Below are positions 43,553 through 53,170 of a stretch of DNA of 64,000 nt, piece by piece. Location of the stretch: NCBI RefSeq assembly GCF_019400745.1, contig NZ_WJIB01000015.1:1-64000 (forward strand), given 5' to 3'. The stretch's first letter is position 1; every line of letters begins with the position of its first letter. The notes beneath the pieces are model-generated. The model did not search any database. It was not told the origin of the DNA and saw only the letters and a program-made list of their open reading frames with translations. The translations under genes and the position numbers were made by a program. The DNA is from Cohnella sp. CFH 77786. Lineage in GTDB: Bacteria; Bacillota; Bacilli; Paenibacillales; Paenibacillaceae.

Positions 43553-44409
43553 AGCTCGGAGATTACGAGCTGAACGTCACGCATCCCGACAAGCTGATTT
43601 GGCCCGACATGAACATCACCAAGCTGGAGTATATCCAGCAGCTCGCGAAGCTGGGGCCATACTTGCTCCCCCATTCGCAAAACCGTTATTTGACGACGAT
43701 CCGTTATCCCGAAGGAATCGCGGGCACGTCATTTTACCAGAAAAACGCCCCCAAGCCGACGCCCGACTTCGTCCGGACGGCGATGGACGGAACGATCAAC
43801 TACGTCGTGCTGGATTCGATGCAGACGCTGGTGTGGCTCGGAAGCTTGTACAGCCTGGAGCTGCACGTCTCCTGCGAAATCATCGGGGACCCGCTCCCCG
43901 ACCGGTGGATTCTCGACATCGATCCGACGCTCGAAGAGGAGCCGCGGATCATGGAAGCGGCGTCGTTAGTCGGAGATCTGCTTCATTCGCTCGGACTCGA
44001 CGCCGTTCCGAAAACGTCCGGCGCCACCGGCGTGCAGGTCGTCATGCCGATCGAACGCGGCCCGACCTATGACGAACTCCGGGCGTTCGGGAAGTTCGTC
44101 TCGGAGTACCTGACCGCCCGGAATCCGAAGCTGTTCACGGTGGAACGGTTCAAGAAAGATCGGGGAACGCTCATCTACCTCGACTATCTGCAGTTCCACC
44201 CCGGCCGGACGCTGGCCGCCCCTTATACGCCGCGCGCCCGCCCCGGCGCACCCGTGTCGACCCCGCTCACCTGGGAGGAAGTCGCCCGCAATCCTTCCGC
44301 GACCGATTTCAACCTGCTCAATATCGAAGAAAGGCTCCGCGCCCGCGGCGATCTGATTGCCCGCATGAAGCCGCAGCCTTTAAAACGTGTAATCGCCGGC
44401 ATGAAATGA
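43525..44409 (+). CDS. ligD: Stand-alone LigD-type polymerase/primase
   Basis: A 294-residue protein corresponding to the polymerase domain of LigD. It starts LKLGDYELNVTHPDKLIWPD and has the catalytic pair D131/D133 in WILDIDPTLEE, with SGATGVQVVMPIE and a later KDRGTLIYLDYLQ (third acidic residue). It fills or primes ends held by Ku, favouring ribonucleotides in known members. The ligase and nuclease domains are absent and no separate ligase is in the window. AGGAGG lies nine bases before the ATG. Confidence 0.93.
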   Translation: MPAAAKTILKLGDYELNVTHPDKLIWPDMNITKLEYIQQLAKLGPYLLPHSQNRYLTTIRYPEGIAGTSFYQKNAPKPTPDFVRTAMDGTINYVVLDSMQTLVWLGSLYSLELHVSCEIIGDPLPDRWILDIDPTLEEEPRIMEAASLVGDLLHSLGLDAVPKTSGATGVQVVMPIERGPTYDELRAFGKFVSEYLTARNPKLFTVERFKKDRGTLIYLDYLQFHPGRTLAAPYTPRARPGAPVSTPLTWEEVARNPSATDFNLLNIEERLRARGDLIARMKPQPLKRVIAGMK

Positions 44410-44436
44410 GAAGCTGGCGAATCCGTCCGTTTCCCG

Positions 44437-45864
44437 TTACAACAACGGCGACAGCATCCGCGCCAGCGCCTGCTTCGCCTTGACGCTGCGGGGACGTTTG
44501 CGGAAAGCGGACAGCTCGATTTCCCGGCTGTCGCGCAAGTCCTGCAAGAAATCCTGCTCCAGCTCCCCGATCCGCTGCGCATCGAACAGCAGCGCATTCG
44601 TCTCGAAATTGCTGAAGAAGCTCCGCAGGTCCATATTGGCGGTCCCGACCGAAGCCATCAGCCGGTCCACGATGACGACCTTCGCGTGGATGAAACCGCG
44701 GCTGTATTGCCAGAACCGCACGCCGTAGCTCATCATCTCGTCGACATAGGACATCGTCGCGGCGTGCACGAGATACGTATCCGGCACGAGCGGCACGATC
44801 AACCGAACGTCGACGCCGCTCATCGCCGCGATTTTGAGCGCCATGGCGATGCCGGCATCCGGAATGAAATACGGCGTCGTGATCCAGATCCGCTCCTTCG
44901 CCACCGACAGAGCGGCGAACAGCGTCTCGTGGATGGCGTCGTCTCTCCGGTTCGGGCCTCCGGCCACGATCTGGACCGCTTCCCTTCCGGTGCACTGGTG
45001 AACGGGGAAATACTCCGGATCCTTGGGGTTCCTACGGGTCGCCGTCTCCCAATCTTTGAGAAACACTTCCTGCAAACCGTAAACCGCGTCGCCTTCCAGC
45101 TGCAAATGCGTATCCCGCCAAAACCCGAGCCGCGGATGTTTGCCCAAGTACTCGTCCCCGATGTTGATGCCCCCGACGAACCCTTTCGTTCCGTCGACCA
45201 CGAGAATTTTGCGGTGGTTCCGGTAATTCATCCTCTTCTTCATGAAAGCCGGCCGAAGCGGAAAGAAGCTGGCGTATTCCACCCCCGCTTCCTGGAGAGG
45301 AACGAAATACGCTTTGCCCAGTTTAATGCTGCCGATTCCGTCGTACAACAGCCGCACTTGAACGCCTGCCTCGGCTTTGCGAATCAGCTCGTCGCGGAAC
45401 TTCCGTCCGGTCTCGTCGTCCCGAATGATGTAGGAGGAGAAATGGATATGGTGCCGCGCGCCCCGAATCGCTTCGAGCATCGCTTCATAGGCTTTCTCCG
45501 CGTTCGTCAGCACCTTCGTTTGGTTGCAGCCCGTGATCGGAGCCGCCCCCGCCTTGCGCAGAAGCTTGAACAGCCTCTCCTGATGGGCGAACTCGGGACT
45601 CGGCATCTGATCCGGCTGGGAGATCAGATGGCTCTTGGCGATGATCTCGGCGCGGCGCTGCTCGTCGATGCCTCCGCGCCGGCGCACGCGCCTGCGCCTC
45701 TGGTATTCGCGGGCCAGGAAATAATAGAGGACGAATCCGACGATCGGGAACAGGAACAGAATGAACAGCCAAGCCATCGCATTGGCCGGCCTCTTGTATT
45801 CCAGCACCAGAATGGTCGCCGCCTGGAAGACGAAGATGACCAGTACCGCGAACAGCCATTGCAT
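44437..45864 (-). CDS. cls: Cardiolipin synthase (phospholipase D family)
   Basis: A 475-residue membrane enzyme: two N-terminal helices (about 1-22 and 30-50) and two HKD motifs, HRKILVVDGTKGFVGGINIG and HAKVVIVDRLMASVGTANMD. It joins two phosphatidylglycerols into cardiolipin at the membrane. Length and order match bacterial ClsA. ATG 45862-45864 follows GAGG by seven bases. It converges with ligD and stands alone. Confidence 0.94.
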   Translation of the reverse strand: MQWLFAVLVIFVFQAATILVLEYKRPANAMAWLFILFLFPIVGFVLYYFLAREYQRRRRVRRRGGIDEQRRAEIIAKSHLISQPDQMPSPEFAHQERLFKLLRKAGAAPITGCNQTKVLTNAEKAYEAMLEAIRGARHHIHFSSYIIRDDETGRKFRDELIRKAEAGVQVRLLYDGIGSIKLGKAYFVPLQEAGVEYASFFPLRPAFMKKRMNYRNHRKILVVDGTKGFVGGINIGDEYLGKHPRLGFWRDTHLQLEGDAVYGLQEVFLKDWETATRRNPKDPEYFPVHQCTGREAVQIVAGGPNRRDDAIHETLFAALSVAKERIWITTPYFIPDAGIAMALKIAAMSGVDVRLIVPLVPDTYLVHAATMSYVDEMMSYGVRFWQYSRGFIHAKVVIVDRLMASVGTANMDLRSFFSNFETNALLFDAQRIGELEQDFLQDLRDSREIELSAFRKRPRSVKAKQALARMLSPLL

Positions 45865-45963
45865 GCGCGAACCTCATTTCGGCGAAAACTTGTCAGAGGA
45901 TTATTATACCATCTTTGCCCGCCAAGCGAGGCCCGTATCCGTATAAGGCTGCCGTGGGCGATT

Positions 45964-46006
45964 CGAAAATAAGAAACGCCCCGCAGAGACCGATCTCCGC
46001 GAGGCG
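45964..46006 (-). terminator. Intrinsic terminator at the end of the flippase/glycosyltransferase unit
   Basis: CGCCTCGCGGAGA pairs with TCTCTGCGGGGCG (two mismatched positions) on the minus strand, then TTTCTTATTTT. It lies seven bases past the glycosyltransferase stop at 46013. Confidence 0.88.
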
Positions 46007-46012
46007 ATGCAG

Positions 46013-47155
46013 CTACGCAAGAAACTTCCTGTAATTCTCCCCGAACAGCTTCTCGTCCCGGATGAAGCGGGAGAACAGACTGGTCGTATTCGGACTCGAT
46101 TCCGCCGCTTCTCCCCGTTTCAGCCGATTGAGCAATTTCCTCAGCTTATCCGTCAAATCGCTTCGGTTCTCCGCCTCGAACGTATCGCCGAGTCCGTACG
46201 TTTCGATCGTATACCCGATTTCTCCGTGGTTTGGGCCGAGCACGAATTTATGATGGGCCGCCCCTTCCGTAAGAGGGCCGCTGATACCCGAGAACATGCC
46301 GCGGTAGGGCAAAATGACGGCATCGCATAACTCCAGGTATTGGGTTTTGAGGGATTCCGGAATGTACCGGATGTCTTTATGAAGCCGATCGGCGATCCCG
46401 TACTCCATCGCCCAGCGGTCCAAATCCGCTTCCGTGAAATGATCCTCCGAACCGGCTACGATAACCGTGAAGTCCAAGTCTCGCAAGTACGACAAGGATT
46501 CCATCAGGATATCGATCCCTTTGTCGTACCGCATCCCCCCGAAGCACAACAGATAGGGCCGCTTCCGTCCGGACAAGGCATGGAGGATATCCTGCTCCTG
46601 AGCGTCTACTCCGCCGGATTCCCTTTTGAAATAGGGAATATGGATATTCGCCACCTTGCTTTCGTCGCAGCCGTCCCGAAGAATGCGGGCATGGGTGAAA
46701 TTGCCGTGTACGGCGACTTTGTCGATCACCCGGAGCTTTAATAGCAGGAACATGAGCCACCGTTTCAGTCGTTTCGTCGGATACCAATGCAGTGTACCCG
46801 TCACCCGGATTCCGGCCGCCAGAGGCATCGCCAATAACAAGGAAACGATCGCGCTATCGAGATGGAACAGGTGCACCTTGTCATATCCGTATCTGCGCGC
46901 GTATAGGAACATGCCGAGCAGGCACATCGTCCTTCGCAACAGGCTAAGCCGACCGGTGGAGTCTCGAAGAGGCGGAAGGTTTCGAACTTTGATGCCGCAA
47001 CCCTTCAACTCGGAGACCAGTTCCTCCCCCGCGTTCAGCGTATAATAGCCGACTTGATCGTACTGGTTCTGTTTACTCAGATGCTGCATGACCGTCAAAT
47101 TATACAGGCGATGATGCCCGTCGCTTGAGAGATCGTATCCCAACAATCGGCTCAT
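46013..47155 (-). CDS. Glycosyltransferase, GT4-like
   Basis: A 380-residue GT-B-fold protein. The C-terminal half has the nucleotide-sugar-binding pattern RPYLLCFGGMRYDKGIDILM and a later AVILPYRGMFSGISGPLTEG, where the usual E-x7-E region is reduced to a single Glu. The N-terminal half binds the acceptor (HLFHLDSAIVSLLL, HWYPTKRL). Acceptor and sugar are unknown. GAGGAGG precedes the ATG. It follows the flippase gene by 39 bases and is the last gene of its unit. Confidence 0.85.
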   Translation of the reverse strand: MSRLLGYDLSSDGHHRLYNLTVMQHLSKQNQYDQVGYYTLNAGEELVSELKGCGIKVRNLPPLRDSTGRLSLLRRTMCLLGMFLYARRYGYDKVHLFHLDSAIVSLLLAMPLAAGIRVTGTLHWYPTKRLKRWLMFLLLKLRVIDKVAVHGNFTHARILRDGCDESKVANIHIPYFKRESGGVDAQEQDILHALSGRKRPYLLCFGGMRYDKGIDILMESLSYLRDLDFTVIVAGSEDHFTEADLDRWAMEYGIADRLHKDIRYIPESLKTQYLELCDAVILPYRGMFSGISGPLTEGAAHHKFVLGPNHGEIGYTIETYGLGDTFEAENRSDLTDKLRKLLNRLKRGEAAESSPNTTSLFSRFIRDEKLFGENYRKFLA

Positions 47156-47194
47156 GCCGTTCGCCTCCTCAAAACCGTGCCGTCCGGATTTCCG

Positions 47195-48775
47195 TCATGC
47201 CTTGCCTTCGGCCGCGCGGGATCCTGCTCTTCTCCCGATCGGGAGCTTGGTTGAAAGCTTAGCCCAAACGAAGTTTACCTCTTCGACCTTCCACCACTTC
47301 ACGATCAGAAAATAGAGGAGCAACGCAGTCCCGCAGAAAACCGCCATCAGGACAATTTCTCCGAACTTATTCAGCACAAGGCTCTGCATGCTGATCCGGA
47401 AGGCTCCGTACGCGATGGAAGAAGAAAGCGCGGCGGAAAAGGCGATTTTGAAAATGAACGACGCGGAAACTCCGAGGGCATGATCTCTATACTTCCTCTT
47501 ATAGGCGGAGACCAAATAAAAGAAGGCTGCGGAAAGCGAAGCCACGGTGGCCACCGCAAGACCCAAATAACCGATTCGCGGTACCAGAAGCAAACTGAAC
47601 GCGATGAAGCCGCCCGTATAACCCAAGGAATAGATGATGGACGATTTCAAATATCCCCGGCTGAAGAAGAGCTTGTTGAAAAAATCCCGAAGCGGCATAA
47701 TGACGATGGCAGCGGATAATACGAGAAACGCGGACGCCGTCATCCGGGTGGCATCGGCATCGAACGCCCCTCTTTCGAAGAGAGCCCGAATGATGCTGGT
47801 CGAAAACAGCATGCAAATGAAGAATACCGGAGTCATCATGAGCAACAGGCTTTTGATGCCGGTCGACACGATCGTATCGTATTCGCGCTGTTTCTTCTCC
47901 GCCAGCATTTGGACGGCGGAAGGGTAAGTCGCGCTCACGAGTGCCGTTCCGAACAAGGTGACCGGAAGCATGATAATCCGGTTGGCGTAGTTAATGGCAG
48001 ATGCGCTTCCGACATCCAGATATGCCGCGAAGTACCGGGAAGCGAATACCATAGATTGGTCGATCAGAACCATGGTCATAATCGGCATCGATAAAGCGAA
48101 CAATTTTCGCAGGTATTCGTCCTTCACGCCCATATATCGCTTGTAACGGATTCCCTTCGCGCGCAATACGGGAATTTGCACGGCGACCTGAACCACGTTC
48201 CCGATCACGAACCCCAACGCGACGGAATAAATGCCTAATGATTGATGGAAAAGGATCATGAATAGAATGACGACGATATTGTTAATGACGGTCATGAAGG
48301 CCGGTGTCGTAAAATGGTTCACGCTATTGAGAACCGTGGATTGCGCGTAGGATAATCCGAAAAACAGCATGCCCGGCAGCAGGATCCACAGCAGTTGCTC
48401 GATCTTCTGGTGCGACGCCGGATTGTCGGCGAAAAAGGCGGACAGCCAATCGCTGAGACCGTAGCATACCCCAATCACGACCAACATGATGACCAAGAAC
48501 CAATTGATCGTATTGCTGAACATCAAGGAGGCTTCTTCCGGGCTCTTGTTCACCCTTTCTTTGATAAACAAAGGGACAAAACCCGTTAAAAAAATGGAAC
48601 TGACGAAAGCCAGAATAATGGAAGGGACCGTATAAGCAAACAAGTAGGCGTCCGTATCGAGATCGGCTCCGTACTGAGCGGCGATGAGCACTTCCCTGAA
48701 CAATCCAAGGAAAGCGCTGAGCAGATTCCCAGAAAACAAAATGATCGCGCCGGATACGATGGCTTTTGAGTTCAT
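47195..48775 (-). CDS. MurJ/Wzx-like lipid-linked oligosaccharide flippase
   Basis: A 526-residue polytopic membrane protein with about 14 helices of the MOP/MurJ fold. The MurJ-type N terminus is LLSAFLGLFREVLIAAQYGA with DAYLFAYTVPSIIL; later YANRIIMLPVTLFGTALVSA and IIRALFERGAFD are family motifs. In this locus it most likely flips the lipid-linked repeat unit of the surface glycan; a role in lipid II export is the alternative. ATG 48773-48775 is chosen for AGGGGATG upstream. It has its own promoter with the shared TGTATCA motif. Confidence 0.88.
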   Translation of the reverse strand: MNSKAIVSGAIILFSGNLLSAFLGLFREVLIAAQYGADLDTDAYLFAYTVPSIILAFVSSIFLTGFVPLFIKERVNKSPEEASLMFSNTINWFLVIMLVVIGVCYGLSDWLSAFFADNPASHQKIEQLLWILLPGMLFFGLSYAQSTVLNSVNHFTTPAFMTVINNIVVILFMILFHQSLGIYSVALGFVIGNVVQVAVQIPVLRAKGIRYKRYMGVKDEYLRKLFALSMPIMTMVLIDQSMVFASRYFAAYLDVGSASAINYANRIIMLPVTLFGTALVSATYPSAVQMLAEKKQREYDTIVSTGIKSLLLMMTPVFFICMLFSTSIIRALFERGAFDADATRMTASAFLVLSAAIVIMPLRDFFNKLFFSRGYLKSSIIYSLGYTGGFIAFSLLLVPRIGYLGLAVATVASLSAAFFYLVSAYKRKYRDHALGVSASFIFKIAFSAALSSSIAYGAFRISMQSLVLNKFGEIVLMAVFCGTALLLYFLIVKWWKVEEVNFVWAKLSTKLPIGRRAGSRAAEGKA

Positions 48776-48825
48776 GAAACATCCCCTAGCAGATTGATAC
48801 AATCAGTAGCAATCATTTTCTTTTC

Positions 48826-48855
48826 ACTTTACGATACATTATGTATCAATGTCAA
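48826..48855 (-). promoter_or_regulatory. Promoter of the flippase unit with a TGTATCA palindrome
   Basis: On the minus strand TTGACA (48850-48855), 18 bases, TAAAGT (48826-48831). The spacer contains GATACATAATGTATC (48833-48847), a perfect 15-base palindrome about one axis base, and another TGATACA lies at 48795-48801. The same words occur at the other two promoters of the glycan locus. Confidence 0.65.
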
Positions 48856-48886
48856 GCGCACGGGGGCCTTTGTCGCCGAGCGCCTC

Positions 48887-50050
48887 TTAACGAGCGGCGT
48901 ACTTCGCCAACATTTCCTCGTAGAGCGCGGTGGTCCGCTCCACGTAACGCTCTTTCGTGAAATCCCGCAAAAACACTTCCCGCGCTCGTTCGCCAATGGC
49001 ACGGTAATCCTGGGCCAACATGCCGACCACCGCTTCCCTGAGCGCCTCCGCATTCCCAGGAGGGACGAGAACTCCGCTGCCTTCGCGAACCATTTCCGGC
49101 ACCCCCCCGACATCGGTGGCGACGACCGGGAGTCCGGCGCTCATCCCTTCCAGAATGACAGTCGGAAAGATATCGTATATAGAAGGCAGAACAAGCAGAT
49201 CGCTTTGCCGCAGGAGCTCAGGCACGTCTCTCCGCAAGCCGAGCATGAACACCGTATCCTGAAGCCCCGATTTTTCCACCTGAACACGCAGCTTCTCCTT
49301 ATACGGCTTCTCATACTCAAACGCGACGTCCCCGACGATGACGACTTTGATATGGGGATGCGAGGTCTTCCATCGTGCGGCCGCTTCGATCAGATACTCC
49401 AAACCTTTCATCGGCGACAACCGGGCCACGGCGATCGCGATGCGGGCTTCCACAGGCAAACCAATTTGGCGCTTCAAATCAAAGGCAGTCTCCGTCATAG
49501 CGCTCGGGGGACGGGCATCGATGCCGTTATAGATTTTGACCAGCTTGGAGGATTCCCGGTTAAACCAGCGGAACATGATTTTGCTTCGCTCGCAAAGCAC
49601 GATGACCTTATCGTTGAGCACGTGATCTAGCCATCCTACCGCACGGTAGGCGAAGAGCGGCTTGCGGGCGAGCTCGTGCACGGTCTGGATCGTCGGAATG
49701 CCCAGCCATTTGCCCACCGCGTTGGCTCCGATGACTTCCATTTTGTGCGAGTGGATGAGGTCGATCCTGTGCTCCTTCACGATACGGCGGATCGCCCGGA
49801 GGGAACGAAACAGAAGCGCCAGATTACGGAAGTAGTAGCCCGCATCCGTCGGTTTGCCGAATACGGCGAGCGGACCGAACAGCACCCTTGCGCCAACCGC
49901 CTCGTACTTTTCCACGTAGGGAGACGGTGCGGACAGCAGGACGAAGGAACGGTATTTGTCCCGATCCAATCCCTGGATCAGTTGAAGCAGCACCGAGTCG
50001 ACCCCGCCGACCTGGCTAGCGTACGGTTGAATGAACAAGATGTTCTTCAT
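48887..50050 (-). CDS. Glycosyltransferase, GT4 family
   Basis: A 387-residue GT-B enzyme. The start IQPYASQVGGVDSVLLQL is the acceptor-side glycine loop; the C-terminal half has ARLSPMKGLEYLIEAAARW and the E-x7-E region ILEGMSAGLPVVATDVGGVP. It transfers a nucleotide-activated sugar with retention. GGAGG precedes the ATG at 50048-50050. It is the last gene of the pse-glycan run, ten bases after the polysialyltransferase-like gene. Confidence 0.93.
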   Translation of the reverse strand: MKNILFIQPYASQVGGVDSVLLQLIQGLDRDKYRSFVLLSAPSPYVEKYEAVGARVLFGPLAVFGKPTDAGYYFRNLALLFRSLRAIRRIVKEHRIDLIHSHKMEVIGANAVGKWLGIPTIQTVHELARKPLFAYRAVGWLDHVLNDKVIVLCERSKIMFRWFNRESSKLVKIYNGIDARPPSAMTETAFDLKRQIGLPVEARIAIAVARLSPMKGLEYLIEAAARWKTSHPHIKVVIVGDVAFEYEKPYKEKLRVQVEKSGLQDTVFMLGLRRDVPELLRQSDLLVLPSIYDIFPTVILEGMSAGLPVVATDVGGVPEMVREGSGVLVPPGNAEALREAVVGMLAQDYRAIGERAREVFLRDFTKERYVERTTALYEEMLAKYAAR

Positions 50051-50060
50051 GGGTGCCTCC

Positions 50061-51185
50061 TTATACGGTTTGGAACGCGATCTGATGGCGTTTGGCCAGT
50101 TCGACGAAACGGTGCGCGATCATTTTGACGTCGTCCTGCATCTTCAGGCTCTCGAAAATGTAAATGTCCATGCTGTTGTCCGATTTGCACAAATCGTACA
50201 AATTCAGAATCGCGGTGCTGCCGAAAGAGAACAGGTTGATTTTCCGAAGATTGTTTTTCAGGATCACGAGATATAGCAGTTCACTGGGCAGTTTCTTCGG
50301 CAGCGTCAGGATCTGTCCCGGAACGGCCTCGATGGACTTCTTCTCCCCGGGGTGCTGCTTGATGAACATCGGGATGTCCCGCCGGCCGATCGCCTCGTCG
50401 ACTTTGCCTTTCATTTCCCATATATACGGCTCACGGTTCGGAACTTCGTCGAGAAAAGGATCGGTCAGCACGACGGAAATCGTATCCAGGCCGGCGACCT
50501 GGCGGTCGATCTCGCGGAGCTCCGGGTAAATCCGGTAGCATTCCTCCACGATCCGGGGAATCCCGAGAAATTGGTTGAAATCGAGCGGAAGCCCCCGCGT
50601 TTTCTTGCGGATCGGGTTGCGGGCATCGGAGGTGATGAGTCCCGGCCGCTGCAGCCAGACGGAGTCGATCCACTTCAAGCTGCCGAAATAGCCCCCGGGA
50701 AGCCCGAACCAGGGAGCGACCCGCTTCAGCAGGCGCATATGCCAGCTGGAGTGGGTGCTGTTGTTGATATAGTTGCCGAAGCCTTCCTCGTAGAGGTAAG
50801 CGCGTTTGTTTTCGCTGCCGAACTTGCGCATGATCGCGTATTCGACGGCGACGAAATCATGGGCGACGAACACCTCGGAGTAAGGCGAGATATCGGAAAG
50901 AACGGGCGGCAGCCTTTTCCGCCAATTGTGGTAGAAGAAATATTTTCGAAGCGGATGGAGCGACAGCTTGTATTCGTCCAGCATGCCGTCGTCGATGTAC
51001 ATGACCTTCTTCCATACGCCGGTCCCCTTCACCTTGCGGGCAAATTCGGCAGCTTCGAAGAAGTGGTTCAGAATGACGATGTCGCATTGGTCATACTGCA
51101 TTCCTTCCTTGATCAGCCGGGCAATCAGGTATTGATACGGTTTCGTGCATACGAACAGGATTTTGTGACCCGCCCTCTTTTTCAC
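50061..51185 (-). CDS. Polysialyltransferase/GT52-like glycosyltransferase
   Basis: A 374-residue protein starting KILFVCTKPYQYLIARLI, a pattern of bacterial sialyl- and polysialyltransferase-like enzymes. It has the two short motifs used by CMP-sialic-acid transferases: (D/E)(D/E)G as YEEGFGNY (133-135) and K-x-HP as FIKQHPGEKK (about 275), plus a late FSFGSTAILNL. The link to pseI in the same operon suggests that it transfers pseudaminic acid or a derivative from the CMP sugar. Start is GTG 51183-51185 with AGGAG ten bases upstream. Confidence 0.75.
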   Translation of the reverse strand: MKKRAGHKILFVCTKPYQYLIARLIKEGMQYDQCDIVILNHFFEAAEFARKVKGTGVWKKVMYIDDGMLDEYKLSLHPLRKYFFYHNWRKRLPPVLSDISPYSEVFVAHDFVAVEYAIMRKFGSENKRAYLYEEGFGNYINNSTHSSWHMRLLKRVAPWFGLPGGYFGSLKWIDSVWLQRPGLITSDARNPIRKKTRGLPLDFNQFLGIPRIVEECYRIYPELREIDRQVAGLDTISVVLTDPFLDEVPNREPYIWEMKGKVDEAIGRRDIPMFIKQHPGEKKSIEAVPGQILTLPKKLPSELLYLVILKNNLRKINLFSFGSTAILNLYDLCKSDNSMDIYIFESLKMQDDVKMIAHRFVELAKRHQIAFQTV

Positions 51186-51248
51186 CGGTCTCTAGCTCCT
51201 CTACGATAACTTAGGAGTTTCCTCGATTCCCGGGACTCCTTCCCCCTG

Positions 51249-52178
51249 TCATCGGAACCTGTACCTTCTTACGAAGGAGAGCAACGCATCGGGAAGAAGC
51301 AGCCGGGCCCACTTCTTGAACATGAGCTTAAGGCCGAATGCCGGCTTGAAATGCTTCCATTCCGTCAAGGACAAGTAGCGGTAATATTCCTTCTTGTAAG
51401 GATGGGCATTGTCGTAATGCCAAGGCTTGGAGTTGCCGGTAAAATGCACGATGGACGGGTTTTTTACCGCTTGTTTGAACATTCCGATCTTGTCGGGAGG
51501 AGCGTCTATTCGGCCGAACATGTTGCGCTGCACGTTCCATTTCGGATGTAAATGCAGCCATCTTCCGTGCAGTACCGCGTTTAAGCCGTCCTGATCATGG
51601 TAATGCATGCGGTGGGGGTTCTCCCGGACGAACCGGAACACCCGGTTCGACACGTCCTCGTCCCGCCACTTGGGCAGATTGATGAGCAGAACTCCCGAAT
51701 TGAAATAGGCCGACCCTTCCGGGATACACAGATCAGCCAACCGAAACGCGCCGCCCAGGTCTTCTACCGCGCCAATGGGATGGTCGCCGATCGGCACCAG
51801 CAGCATTTGGGAAATGTCGTCCCGGACGATCAGATCGCAATCGAGGTAGATGACTTTCTCCACCGGTTCGTCCCGCAGCATCTCCGGAATGACCAGGCGG
51901 TAATAGCTTGCTTGGGTAATATGCCTGCCCTCCGCGATGAACAAATCGTTAAAGTGCTCCCTCTCGACCTTCAGAAACTTGATTTCCCCGCCGTGCCGCT
52001 GAACCGAACGCGTCAGCAGCAGCCGGTTCTCCGGCGTGATATCCCCATCTGCGACGTAGAAACGGCATTTCCATCCGGGGGCCAGGTTGACGAGGAGGGA
52101 TACGAACGCGACAGCCAGATGCTGGGCATAGAGGTTGTCCGCGGCGCCAATGATACAGATCGTTTGCAATTCGCTCAT
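51249..52178 (-). CDS. Glycosyltransferase family 8 protein
   Basis: A 309-residue GT-A enzyme of GT8 type. The metal-binding DxD is in KVIYLDCDLIVRDDIS; AYFNSGVLLINLPKWR and HYHDQDGLNAVLHGRWLHL are standard GT8 motifs, and IVHFTGNSKPWHY ends the domain. It transfers hexoses, often glucose or galactose, with retention. The ATG overlaps the stop of the upstream gene by four bases (52175-52178). Confidence 0.92.
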   Translation of the reverse strand: MSELQTICIIGAADNLYAQHLAVAFVSLLVNLAPGWKCRFYVADGDITPENRLLLTRSVQRHGGEIKFLKVEREHFNDLFIAEGRHITQASYYRLVIPEMLRDEPVEKVIYLDCDLIVRDDISQMLLVPIGDHPIGAVEDLGGAFRLADLCIPEGSAYFNSGVLLINLPKWRDEDVSNRVFRFVRENPHRMHYHDQDGLNAVLHGRWLHLHPKWNVQRNMFGRIDAPPDKIGMFKQAVKNPSIVHFTGNSKPWHYDNAHPYKKEYYRYLSLTEWKHFKPAFGLKLMFKKWARLLLPDALLSFVRRYRFR

Positions 52179-53170
52179 CTCGGTCCGTCCTTTGCTCGCT
52201 TGTCGGATTTCAGCAGCTTGCGGTATACCAGATTCCGGACACTCCGTATGAATCCGCTCCCTCTTTTACGGGAAATGCCCACGGTGCGGGCGAGGTATTC
52301 CCGATGCACGCCGGGCCTCCCGTCCCAGAAAAGCGAGCGGGGACGAATCGCGTCCCTGTACAAATTCCGAATGCCCGTATTGGATTCGTTGGGCAAGTGC
52401 CAGACGGTCAGGAACAGATCGTCTTTCCTTGCGTTCCCGTCCGATCTCGTCCGAATCCGGCGGATGAAAGGATTCGCCGTTCGAGGATGGCTGCCGAGTT
52501 TGTGATAGACGAAACTGAGCATGTGGGATTCGTCTGCCAGTCTCGGACGGTTCGCACGGAACCGTTCCAAGGACGCGGACCAAACGCGGTCCAGCTCCGG
52601 AACGACTCTGCGGATCTCCCGTAAGGTAGCGGCGATACACTCGCTCCCGCAATACTCCGGCGGCAACGGCACCGGCTCTCCCAGCATCTCTTCGTAGATG
52701 ACTCTCATCTGAAGGCGGCTTAATCCGTTCACCTGCACATCCGGATCGTCCGCATCTTCCACCGCCATCGTGAGCAATCCGTACCGCTCCAGCTGGGAAT
52801 CGATGATGGAAGCGGGACGGATCCAGACGCAATCGGGACGCAAAACGACGTATTTGGCGGTTTCGTCGGTTTCCGTCTCGCAGATCCGCTTGATGACGTC
52901 GAACAGGTATACCGGATTTTTCCGCATGCCGTGAAAGCCGAACGGTGTCCGATAGGTCAGGGGAACCCGTTCGATCCGCACCTTCAGCTTGTCTCTGAGG
53001 AAGCCTTCGAGGTCGAATCCCCGGATGGACGGAACCTGGGCCGCGCTCGTGAAAAGGATGTGGCCGGCCATCGGATTCTGGCGTCGGCTCGTGGCAAAGA
53101 AGACGGCGGCGCATTGCCAATCCGTCTCCCGGAAGATCTCCTCCTCATGAATCCAGGTGCAGATATTCAC
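52175..53170 (-). CDS. Unknown protein in the glycan operon
   Basis: A 331-residue soluble protein I do not recognise. It has KYVVLRPDCVWIRPASIIDS near residue 106, which looks like a GT-A DxD-like strand (RPDCVW), a GPVNGLSRLQMR-like region with EYCGSECIAATLRE, and a basic C terminus. It may be a distant glycosyltransferase. The start is taken as GTG 53168-53170, which has GGAGGGG upstream and overlaps the previous gene by 26 bases; an ATG 33 codons later is possible. Confidence 0.65.
   Translation of the reverse strand: MNICTWIHEEEIFRETDWQCAAVFFATSRRQNPMAGHILFTSAAQVPSIRGFDLEGFLRDKLKVRIERVPLTYRTPFGFHGMRKNPVYLFDVIKRICETETDETAKYVVLRPDCVWIRPASIIDSQLERYGLLTMAVEDADDPDVQVNGLSRLQMRVIYEEMLGEPVPLPPEYCGSECIAATLREIRRVVPELDRVWSASLERFRANRPRLADESHMLSFVYHKLGSHPRTANPFIRRIRTRSDGNARKDDLFLTVWHLPNESNTGIRNLYRDAIRPRSLFWDGRPGVHREYLARTVGISRKRGSGFIRSVRNLVYRKLLKSDKRAKDGPR

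Noticed and set aside
41662-43680. 672-codon open frame on the minus strand
   Set aside because: It is antisense to ku and ligD; only its last 61 codons (sspH) are real.
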